From contig JANQQE010000030.1 in NCBI GenBank assembly GCA_028285105.1, positions 124,001 to 188,000 on the forward strand: a DNA stretch of 64,000 nt. The letters are read 5' to 3'. The DNA is from Alphaproteobacteria bacterium (GTDB taxonomy: Bacteria; Planctomycetota; Phycisphaerae; UBA1845). This document shows positions 1 to 8,600 of this stretch, piece after piece. Each line of letters starts with the position of its first letter. The stretch's first letter is position 1. Under the pieces are notes generated by a model that saw only the letters and a program-made list of their open reading frames with translations, was not told where the DNA came from and did not search any database. Position numbers and translations under genes: made by a program.

Positions 1-434
1 TTGCTTTGAGAATCTACCGCCGTGATGTCGATGATGTTAACACCAACATTCAGATTGTCGCGGTTAATATCAATGTTAAAGTCGCCCTCGTTTTGCAGGC
101 GATATGTATCCGGTCCGATTGATAACGGAATGCTGGACCCGCCGTTTATGGTGTAAGAAAACGAACTGATAAACGTATCATCTGTAACCCGACCGAGAAT
201 GTTGTAGACTTTCTGAGGTACACCAGGATTGCCAAAGTGCTGAGACGGCCCTTGCCAGACATCGATCTCCGGATCGCCGGGAGCTGCTTGCACCACAGCA
301 GGGATCGATGTGCAACCGACGATCGCCGCGCAGCAAATAGACAAATGCCACCCGCGACCGAAGCCCGAACCGCTCAATCGGCGCGCACAGTTGCTGACAA
401 TTCCTACAAAGGCTGAACGATAGACCCACCCCAT
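1..434 (-). CDS. Secreted protein, N-terminal part only (runs off left edge)
   Basis: An open frame of 144 codons runs from an ATG at 434 to the window edge with no stop, so the C-terminal part is missing. The start has a good ribosome-binding site (AGGGGAG, about six bases upstream). A hydrophobic stretch around residues 31-50 (ICCAAIVGCTSIPAVVQA) looks like an export signal, although it is preceded by an unusually long N-terminal region. After it comes a beta-rich segment with GVPQKVYNILGRV, SYTINGG and GPDTYRLQNEGDFNIDI. This resembles an Ig- or LamG-like sandwich seen in planctomycete and cyanobacterial surface proteins, but I cannot name the family. The gene stands alone, with 443 non-coding bases upstream. 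That it is a real secreted protein is fairly sure; its function is unknown. Confidence 0.7.
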   Translation of the reverse strand, partial: MGWVYRSAFVGIVSNCARRLSGSGFGRGWHLSICCAAIVGCTSIPAVVQAAPGDPEIDVWQGPSQHFGNPGVPQKVYNILGRVTDDTFISSFSYTINGGSSIPLSIGPDTYRLQNEGDFNIDINRDNLNVGVNIIDITAVDSQS

Positions 435-877
435 TGATGCTCCCCTACCTCGTCTGTTCCCAAGACCCGCGCATTTGGTCGAGCGTGATATCGACGAAGT
501 GAATGGCCCTTGTGAACGACAATCCCGCGTCGGATCGCGCTGGGCCCTCTCTTGAATACCCCCGACTCATTATTGGCCACCAACCTCCCAAAGGCCAGTC
601 AACCGTGCGTTATTTTTGAGTGGCAAATCGCTCGCCGAAATCGCGGTCAATCCCCCCTCAAAAGCGGTCCACATCATTATAACTAATGCTCCAACCGTGC
701 CAAAGTCTGACAAGACTGGTCCGATTGAACTCGACAGGAACGCCGATTCACGTCCGCAAACGTAATTTGGGCGATCCAGAAAGTTACCCAGTCGCGCAGT
801 TCGGTATCAGGTAATCTAAAATTATGGGCTGCTGATTGCAGAAATCCCGGAAAATCTCCGGATTCAGTCGACCGCAT
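435..877. other. Intergenic stretch, no convincing gene
   Basis: This lies between the start of the partial secreted protein (minus) and the stop of the PIG-L gene (minus). A 64-codon minus-strand frame begins with an ATG directly after the PIG-L stop, but it has no recognisable domain, no ribosome-binding site of its own and unremarkable composition, so it is not called. A weak CCGGA...TCCGG hairpin follows the PIG-L stop and has no T-run. The promoter of the partial gene presumably lies here. Confidence 0.5.
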
Positions 878-1717
878 TCATGGCCAATCACGCATCGCGA
901 AAATCTCGAAATCTTGCGTACATGCTGCCAACCATGCCCCGTCGGAAACGTCGCTAAGGATCGTCCATTCTTCGTCGGGAATCAGACGCTTCACCTGCGA
1001 TTCGTGGGCAGCAAGCGCCTCGAGCTTTTGAGTCCGCTCGTTGGAAATGTCAACACACAAATTGAACGAACGTGTCATTCGAAACGGCCTGACGATTGCA
1101 TTCGATATCGCGCGCAACGGCGACCGAACAATTCGTTTATCCGGACGCACCCACGGCCAATGGTGCCAAAACCATACCGCATACTCTAGTAGACGCGGCG
1201 TTTGATTAAGATTCCGCAATGCATCGGTAACGAATTCAAATGTGGCAAGGTGATCGACTGGCCCGTCGTATCGCGATGGAACGAATACTTCATCTGGATG
1301 CAATCGTCTGAGGATTTCCTCGACTTGCCTGACACCGCTTTCTCGATGATTGCCGAGTTTGCCGTCAGGAAGATCGAAGATCGTCACGCGATCTTCCGGT
1401 ACGCCCATGATCTTCGCCGCACTCAGTGCTTCCTGTTCGCGAAGGGCAATGAGATCGCTGACATCCATTCTGCCGGCATGAGATCGACGCCCGTTGGTCA
1501 TAAAGACGATGTTGACTTCTGCGCCTTGTGCGACCTTCTTGATGATGGTTCCACCGCATCCCAAAACCTCATCGTCCTGATGAGGCGCGAAGACAATTGC
1601 TTTCTTTGAGTAATCCGGTAGTTCGGGGCGGCTGCGCATGACGGAATGCAAGCGCTGCCGACGGCGCTTCGCAACGAACCCTTTTGGAGCGTATTGATCA
1701 ATTGGCGAGGAGTTCAT
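878..1717 (-). CDS. PIG-L (LmbE) family deacetylase
   Basis: This 279-residue protein carries the PIG-L/LmbE signature. After a basic N-terminus of about 40 residues comes IVFAPHQDDEVLGCGG, where HQDDE stands for the usual H-P-D-D-E zinc site, and later DHLATF supplies the third metal ligand. The family removes N-acetyl groups from GlcNAc-containing glycans or conjugates, usually in the cytoplasm. Its start overlaps the end of the upstream glycosyltransferase by 20 bases, and it is the last gene of a four-gene minus-strand glycan operon. De-N-acetylation of a sugar or sugar intermediate made by its neighbours is a reasonable inference, but the substrate cannot be read from the sequence. The length is typical. 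Confidence 0.85.
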   Translation of the reverse strand: MNSSPIDQYAPKGFVAKRRRQRLHSVMRSRPELPDYSKKAIVFAPHQDDEVLGCGGTIIKKVAQGAEVNIVFMTNGRRSHAGRMDVSDLIALREQEALSAAKIMGVPEDRVTIFDLPDGKLGNHRESGVRQVEEILRRLHPDEVFVPSRYDGPVDHLATFEFVTDALRNLNQTPRLLEYAVWFWHHWPWVRPDKRIVRSPLRAISNAIVRPFRMTRSFNLCVDISNERTQKLEALAAHESQVKRLIPDEEWTILSDVSDGAWLAACTQDFEIFAMRDWP

Positions 1718-2945
1718 CGTATCGAGCGCTCACCGTCGCTGCGATTTTGTCCCAGGTAAACATTTCAAGCACGCGCGACCGGCCCGCCGCCCCCATCGCT
1801 TTTCGTTTTACCGCATCGCCAAGCATATCGCAGATGCCATCGGCGAGCGATTTCGGATCGTCTGGATTCACCAGGACACCCGTCTCCCCCGGCAAAACGA
1901 TTTCGGACATACCACCGGTCCTGGCAGCCACCACCGGCGTCTCGCAGGCCATTGCTTCGACGAGGCTCATGCCAAATGCCTCGCTGAGCGACGGGTTGAC
2001 CAGAACATCGGCATCTCGATACCGTGCGACCAGATCGGCTTGGGGCAATCCACCAATGAAGTTCACCCGAATTGCTGCTTCATCTGACAGTCCATCGCGA
2101 AGTTGCTGCATGTAGTCGCCCTCATAGAATCGCGCGAGGGCTTTGACCCGCTCATCGTCGCTGAGTCCAACGATGTATTCAATCGGCGCGGATCCTTCCG
2201 GCCCGACGATGTCCAATACTGCATTCGGCACGCGGGCGGCGATTTCATTAAACGCTTTGATCAAGACATGGACGCCTTTCTCGGGCGACAATCGCCCCAC
2301 GAACAGAATTCGCAGGTTATCGCTATCGCGTTTCGTGCTGTGGTTCGTTTCGGGAGAGAACGTTTCGGTGTTCACACCATTGTAAATGCAGTGGCACTTG
2401 CTCGCGTGCTGCGGTTGCTTTCGGGCAATGCGATCGACGACGTACTGACTGCATGCGAACACCGCATCGACATGATCCAGGTTCTTCGCCACACGCGCAG
2501 TGTCTAGTTGCGATAACCATTCGCAGTGCATGTGGACACATATTCTCGCGTTTGGCAGGGCTTTGCGGATGATCGGGGCGTACTGGGAAAAGTTGTGGAT
2601 GTGAACGATGTCGGCAGCATGGGTTGTTAACGTATCGGCGACTTGTCCGATAAACGATCGATAATGATGTCGCGATGCAAAGAACGGTTTCCGCGCGGAC
2701 CACAGACCTGGAATGCGACGCAGCAGTTTGTGCGACAACGGATCGGTATCGATCGCGATTCGCCGTAGCGTCAGGTTATCGATCGATTGGCCAGCCGCTT
2801 GCTTCGATCCGCGACGGGCAAAAATCAAAACGGAATTCGCCTTGGGCAATCGGCTTGCGACTTCGTAGGTCCAAATGGGAAGCGAACCGGACAGAGCGGA
2901 AAGATCCATCGTGTCCCAGGGATGATTGACGAAAGCGACCGTCAT
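1698..2945 (-). CDS. Glycosyltransferase family 4
   Basis: This is a 415-residue GT-B glycosyltransferase. The open frame extends further upstream, but the ATG at 2945 overlaps the stop of the preceding gene as ATGA and is followed by MTVAFVNHPWDTM, a normal family N-terminus, so it is taken as the start. The C-terminal donor-binding half has LRILFVGRLSPEKGVHVLI and the E-x7-E signature in SEAFGMSLVEAMACETPVV. The family transfers a sugar from a nucleotide donor with retention. The gene sits between a GT2 enzyme and a PIG-L deacetylase, so it probably adds one residue of the glycan made by this small operon. Donor and acceptor are unknown. Confidence 0.9.
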   Translation of the reverse strand: MTVAFVNHPWDTMDLSALSGSLPIWTYEVASRLPKANSVLIFARRGSKQAAGQSIDNLTLRRIAIDTDPLSHKLLRRIPGLWSARKPFFASRHHYRSFIGQVADTLTTHAADIVHIHNFSQYAPIIRKALPNARICVHMHCEWLSQLDTARVAKNLDHVDAVFACSQYVVDRIARKQPQHASKCHCIYNGVNTETFSPETNHSTKRDSDNLRILFVGRLSPEKGVHVLIKAFNEIAARVPNAVLDIVGPEGSAPIEYIVGLSDDERVKALARFYEGDYMQQLRDGLSDEAAIRVNFIGGLPQADLVARYRDADVLVNPSLSEAFGMSLVEAMACETPVVAARTGGMSEIVLPGETGVLVNPDDPKSLADGICDMLGDAVKRKAMGAAGRSRVLEMFTWDKIAATVSARYDELLAN

Positions 2946-3943
2946 CGGTCGGCTGACCCTCCACGGGTGGCAGATGGCGTCAACGACGATGGCGACTTGG
3001 GCAGATTCAACCGTCGATGCCGCCGCGCCTTCCAGGCACACACGAAGTCGCGCACGAACTTGCGCCGATACGAAATCGCAGATCGAATCAGGTGCAACTG
3101 ACACCGAAACCGCTGCCAGATGGATGTTGGGGTTCTGCCGATCGCCTTAAAATATTCCCAAAACATTCTCCAGGTTGGAAAGACCATGCGTCCGGTTTGC
3201 TTGGTGTCGAACCAGTCTGCGTAATCATAGCGGTCCTTCATCGCCTTCATCGACTGCTCGGCATGTTCCCTCGGAAAGAACAGTTCATCGGGCACTTCGT
3301 GAAACCGTCCGAAAAGTGCCACCCTCGCGAGCAGCACGCCGTCGCCATGCGGGTAGTTGCCGATGAGATCGGTGCGCTCCAGCACGCTCATCCGATAAAG
3401 CCCAAACACTTCGTAACACTTGTAACCCACATCGCCGCGAATAACTTCGCCATATCGGACATGGGCTTCGGTTGAATCCGTCTTGAGTTGGATCGGATAC
3501 GGTTCCTGTTTGTCGCCCTGAGCGTTGATGACCCGCGGCTTGGGACACACCAGAACGACTGACGCATCTCGATCCAGAACGTCAACGCACGATTGCAGGA
3601 ATTCGGGCGCACAAAGATCGTCGTGGGCTGCCCACTTGAAGTAACTGCCATTGGCGAGTTGCACGGTCCGATTAAAATTCCATGCGGCTCCGTGATTCAT
3701 GTCGATGCGGTAGTATCGAATGCGCGAGTCCTTCTCGGCATACCGACGACAAATCTGCATGGTCGAATCGGACGAACCGTTATCGGAAATGATGATCTCA
3801 AAATCGGTAAAGGTCTGAGCCAGCAACGCATCTAGGCACGCTTCAAGGTAGCGTTCGCCGTTGTATACGGGCACACCGATACTGACCGTGGGCGAGTGGT
3901 GGCGCTCGTTGACTTTGGTTTCAACTGACATGGAAGCGCACAT
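2942..3943 (-). CDS. Glycosyltransferase family 2
   Basis: This 333-residue GT-A enzyme has VSIGVPVYNGERYLEACLD near the N-terminus, IISDNGSSDST in the nucleotide-binding region, and HDD in FKWAAHDDL as the likely DxD metal site. An alternative ATG at 3931 gives a protein four residues shorter; neither start has a clear ribosome-binding site. The stop overlaps the next GT4 start by four bases (ATGA), which points to translational coupling. The C-terminus is basic and rich in Arg, which may aid membrane association. It is the second gene of the 878-5107 operon. Confidence 0.88.
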   Translation of the reverse strand: MCASMSVETKVNERHHSPTVSIGVPVYNGERYLEACLDALLAQTFTDFEIIISDNGSSDSTMQICRRYAEKDSRIRYYRIDMNHGAAWNFNRTVQLANGSYFKWAAHDDLCAPEFLQSCVDVLDRDASVVLVCPKPRVINAQGDKQEPYPIQLKTDSTEAHVRYGEVIRGDVGYKCYEVFGLYRMSVLERTDLIGNYPHGDGVLLARVALFGRFHEVPDELFFPREHAEQSMKAMKDRYDYADWFDTKQTGRMVFPTWRMFWEYFKAIGRTPTSIWQRFRCQLHLIRSAISYRRKFVRDFVCAWKARRHRRLNLPKSPSSLTPSATRGGSADR

Positions 3944-3994
3944 TCAAGCCGTTCAAAAACCCCAAAATCGCGACGCCCTCAGGCGGTTCTTCCC

Positions 3995-5107
3995 TCAAGA
4001 CGCCATGACTTCTCGAATCGCCTGAGCCATACGCTCCTGCGTCAGTTCCCAGGTGAAGTCAGCCGCAACGCGCTGTCGCGCCCATTTCCCCATCATAGCG
4101 CAGGTTTCCAAATTGGCGACTAATTTTTCCAGCGCCCCGGCCAAGCCTTCGATGTCATGCGGTTCGACGAGGACCCCGGTCTTATCGTTTTCGACAAAGT
4201 CGCGCGGCGCGCCAAGGTTTAATGCGACGACCGGTAATTCGGCATTCATGGCTTCGAGGTAAACCAACCCGAACGGTTCCCGCAAACTTGGCATACAAAA
4301 GCAGCACGCTTTGGACATGAGTTGACCGACCCGCTCCAGCGGTACGACACCAAGCACTTCGACACCGGCAACATCGATTTCGGGCTCGCACCCGACAACG
4401 ATCAACCGAGCATCCAGTTGCGATTCTCGGACGCGGGCGAACGCTTCGACCAATTGCGGGCCACCCTTTCGCTCCCAGTCGAACCCTACAAACAGGATGT
4501 CCCTTGATCGCGGTTTGTTATCCGAGGCCTTCCCACGGTTGCGCGCGTTGAAACCAGCCCCCACGCATCTGACTTTATCAGGCGAGACATTGTAGAACTC
4601 AACCAGCGAATCGCTGACGTGCGTGCTCATCGTAAAGATAAGCGCCGCATCTTCGATCAATGCCCGCTCGGTTGGCAGCCAATGCTCCCACCGTTTGATC
4701 GCCGCATCGCCGTCCGGGTAGTAACGATTGGTAAGGATGGCATGGTCCGTATAGATGAAATTCGGTTTGCCGGTGGGCGGAACCGGGATGAGCGTTTGGA
4801 ATGTCAGCGTAAGATCGAACGTATGGCGTTCACAGGTTTCACGAATCACATGGTCCAGTCGATTCAAATTCGTCTGCGATCGGAGGGCGATCTGCCGATA
4901 ACTGCGTTTCGCTTCCTTGATGCCCATCGAAGCGCTGGCTTTGACCAACTCGGGAAGCGCTCTGAATTTGTCGGCTGCGTTCTCGAAGTAGCCCTCATCG
5001 AGATCGCAACGGGTGATGATATCGTCGGGCGAGCAAGCCTCCCAGACGTCTAGAAGTGCGTCACTAATTCCCGAAAACGTACCGCGTTGTAATGACAGTA
5101 TCCGCAT
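3995..5107 (-). CDS. Glycosyltransferase family 4
   Basis: This 370-residue GT-B enzyme opens with MRILSLQRGTFSG. The donor-binding half has DILFVGFDWERKGG and the E-x7-E motif in SLREPFGLVYLEAMNAELPVV. It is the first gene of the four-gene minus-strand operon, 51 bases ahead of the GT2 gene when measured to that gene's first ATG. It probably adds a sugar to a lipid-linked or free acceptor in the cytoplasm. Acceptor and donor are not predictable. The start is divergent from the large lipoprotein gene at 5614. Confidence 0.9.
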   Translation of the reverse strand: MRILSLQRGTFSGISDALLDVWEACSPDDIITRCDLDEGYFENAADKFRALPELVKASASMGIKEAKRSYRQIALRSQTNLNRLDHVIRETCERHTFDLTLTFQTLIPVPPTGKPNFIYTDHAILTNRYYPDGDAAIKRWEHWLPTERALIEDAALIFTMSTHVSDSLVEFYNVSPDKVRCVGAGFNARNRGKASDNKPRSRDILFVGFDWERKGGPQLVEAFARVRESQLDARLIVVGCEPEIDVAGVEVLGVVPLERVGQLMSKACCFCMPSLREPFGLVYLEAMNAELPVVALNLGAPRDFVENDKTGVLVEPHDIEGLAGALEKLVANLETCAMMGKWARQRVAADFTWELTQERMAQAIREVMAS

Positions 5108-5613
5108 AACCGTCGATCATGCCGCCCATCTCTAGAACAGCAACGAAAATCCAATCGCTGCTTACATGCACCATCTCAAAAGCATTCGCTTCGGGCGAAC
5201 AAATACTTCACGCCAGACGAGCAACCACCACCCATGTCTTAGACGGGGAATGTCGTCTGGAACATGAGGGGAAAACGCCGACTTGAATCAAGTTTTACCG
5301 GAATCGTAGCACCTTCTCTGAAACTCCTTAAAGGGAGAATTCTTTCTTTTTCGGCCCCAAAAAATGGGGTCAAGAATTATCGATTTCGCAAAGCCCGGTA
5401 CCCCCAAGGTTTATTGGCCGCACACTTGCCATCGGCATTTTTTGCCGGTGATTATCGCTGGTTTGCTTCCGATGGTCTGCGTGCCGCTGTGCGACTCCTT
5501 GCCCCGTTCACCCAGGGAATCGTAGGTTCCAAGAAGTACAGGGGGAGAGAGTCCTGCCAAGCTGTATCCAGCGCGAAACACCGCGCCACCCAGCGGCACA
5601 CTAGGAGCAAAAT
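5108..5613 (+). promoter_or_regulatory. Divergent intergenic region with a structured leader for the beta-helix lipoprotein
   Basis: This 506-base gap separates the GT4 operon (minus) from the large lipoprotein (plus). Two hairpins fall in the half next to the lipoprotein. At 5353-5371 GGCCCC pairs with GGGGTC. At 5430-5450 CATCGGCA pairs with TGCCGGTG across a five-T loop. A ribosome-binding site (AGGAG) precedes the ATG at 5614. No riboswitch class was recognised and no clear promoter hexamers were picked out. A 117-codon frame here has no coding character. Confidence 0.4.
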
Positions 5614-8600
5614 ATGAACTTGTTTGAAGACCGTTCAGGTCTGCGCCCACTCGGTGCAGCCTGTCTTGCGATCTTTATTTCGTCCGGTATAGGCTGCCAG
5701 TCGCCAACGGAATCGTCAAGCAATGACGAATCGAATAGCGACACGCAAAGCTCGGCTGACACCGGTTCAGGCGACGATCGCGAAGTCGAATTCTCGACGC
5801 TGGTCGACGGTGAACCGGAATTGACGGACGAGTTCACCGAGGAAGAACTTGAAGAACTGGCGCAGGAAACGCCGCCGGAAGGAAGCGTTTTGATGCCAGT
5901 GACGGATGACAGCGGCAACTCAGGCGTTTACAGCCTGATCGCACAACCGATTAGTCCTGCCACTCCGGATACCTGGTCTTTCGCGATTCAGGCTGTCAAT
6001 CCGGTCGGTGGAAGACGATTATCGTTCACTTGGGACTTTGGCGATTCGTCCCGGCCGGTTCGTGGCGGTCGAACCACGCATGTCTTTTCCGAACCGGGCG
6101 AATACAACATCACCGTTACCGGACACGAGTTTCAATCGGGGCTGCTGGCGCTGTCATCCGACGTCGCAAACCTTGGCGATGACGTTTTCTCAATTGAATT
6201 CGGAATCGACGTTGAAGCCCTTGAAGTATCCGAATGCGACGAAGACGCTGACTGCGATGACGGACTGTTTTGCAACGGTGCCGAAGTCTGCAACGATGGC
6301 GATTGCGTCTCCAGCGACGGACCTTGCGGTGACGACGACTGCAATGAAGACACCGACACTTGCATCGCCGAGGAAGATCCGCAAGACCCAGAGGGTCCGG
6401 GTGGCGGTGGTCCGGGCGGACCTGGTGGCAACGGTTGCACCACCGATGCCGAATGCGACGATGGCGATTTCTGCAATGGCGAAGAATCATGCGTCGCAGG
6501 TGCCTGTGTCAGCGGTGATGCAGCATGCCCGACGAGCGGATGCAATGAAACGCTCGACGCATGCACCGACGTCCTCATCGCCGTGGGCGATCAATGGCAC
6601 TACCAAAAAGGCCTTTCAGGAACGCCTTCGGTCGGTTGGAGCGATACGTTCTTCAACGATGGCAGTTGGTTGGTGGGTCCGACCGGGATCGGTTATGGCG
6701 ACGGCGACGACGCCACCGTACTTTCGGACATGGCCGGCAGCTACCTGACCGTGTACGCCCGACGCAAGTTCGAAATCCCCAACGGTTCGGAAGTATCCGA
6801 CCTGAAACTCGTCATCGATTACGACGATGCGTTTGTCGCATACATCAACGGTACGGAAGTGAGCCGCCGCAACATCGGTAACCCGGGTTCGCCCGTGACC
6901 CGCGGTACGGAAGCTGATTCCGGTCGCGAAGCCGGTGTGGCCGAAGAAATCGACCTGCCCGTCGCAGGTCTGCTCTTGAACGGGCCAAACGTCCTGGCGA
7001 TCGAAGTCCACAACTACAACATCGACAGTTCGGACCTGACGTTCATCCCGCAACTGCTCATCGGTGACGCGGTCGCTTGTACCGCTGATGCCGATTGCGA
7101 CGACGGCTCGTTCTGCACCGGCGTCGAAAGCTGCGTCAATGGCGCATGCCAACCGGGTGCGGCACCCTGCGATGTCGAACAGTGCGACGAAGCCGGCGAC
7201 TTCTGCTACGAATGCGCTTCGAATGTCGACTGCGATGACGGCGCGTTCTGCAACGGTACCGAGACCTGCGACAACGGTCGCTGCCTCGTCGGTACTCCGC
7301 CATGCTCAGCCGACCTCTGCGACGAAGCCAACGAATTCTGCGGCGAATGTTCGCAGGACAGCGATTGCGACGACGGAGCATATTGCAACGGTGTTGAATC
7401 TTGCGACGGCGGTTCGTGCGTCGCGGGCGTTGCTCCTTGCGATGACGCCTCGCTCTGCAACGAAGGCCTCGACCGCTGCGACGAATGCGGTAACGATGCC
7501 GACTGCGACGACGGTGCATTCTGCAACGGTTCGGAAACCTGCAACAACGGTACGTGCAAAGCAGGCGTCGCTCCATGCGGTCCCGAGTTGTGCGCCGAAG
7601 ATCGCAATGTCTGTGACGAGTGCGCAAGCGACAGCGACTGCACCGACAGTCTCTTCTGCAACGGAGCAGAATACTGTGACACGGGCGTCTGTATGGCTGG
7701 TGAAGCACCGTGCGACGAATCGGCGGGAGAAAGTTGCAACGAATTCAGCAATGCCTGCGAAGTCGAATCGAGCGGCGGCGGATTCAACGAAGACTTTGAC
7801 GGCCTCTCGAACGGTAGCGATCCGTCAGACTGGTACGACACCGGTGCCAACAACAGCCTCAGCCAAAGCGACGGACTGTTCAAAGTTCAGACGGCTGGCG
7901 GTGACAAGGTACTTGGTACGACTTCAACGCAGACCAACATTCACTCGCACTATGTCGGTGACGGCAGCGACAGCTGGACCGCATACGAATTCAGCGGGCG
8001 CATGCGTGCCACGTCTTCAACCGGTGGTGTCGGTGTGACGTTCCTCTCTGATTATCCAAACAGCGACACGTACTATCGTCTCCGCGAATGGGGTGGCGGT
8101 ACGTTCCACATCTCACCGCACGGTACCGACATCTCCGGCGGAGAGACCGATTCGGGCGTCAACCTCAGTGCCGGAACGTGGTTCAACTTCCTCGTCGAAC
8201 TTGAAGACACCGGTTCGCGTACGGAAATCCGCGCGAAGGTCTGGGCGGAAGGCTCCAACGAACCGAATAACTGGCAAATTGACTGCTACGACAACAACGG
8301 TACCCGCGTAATGCAGGGAACCATCGGCGTCTGGTCAATGGGGGCTGGCGACAAGCAGTGGGATGACTTTGGCGTCACGTTCCTGAATTGCGACGAAGAC
8401 TCCGACGGCGACGGCGAACCGGATTGCAGTGACGGCTGCCCGAACGATCCATCGAAACAGAGCAGCGGTCAGTGCGGCTGCGGCGTCGCGGAAACCGATT
8501 CAGACGGTGACGGTGTTGCCGATTGCGTCGATGCGTGCCCGGGACAAGCCGACGTCGATTCCGACGGTGACGAAACCCTCGACTGCAACGACGGTTGCCC

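Noticed and set aside
683-877. 64-codon minus-strand frame starting just after the PIG-L stop
   Set aside because: No domain, no ribosome-binding site beyond the chance stop-start contact, and composition not like neighbouring genes.
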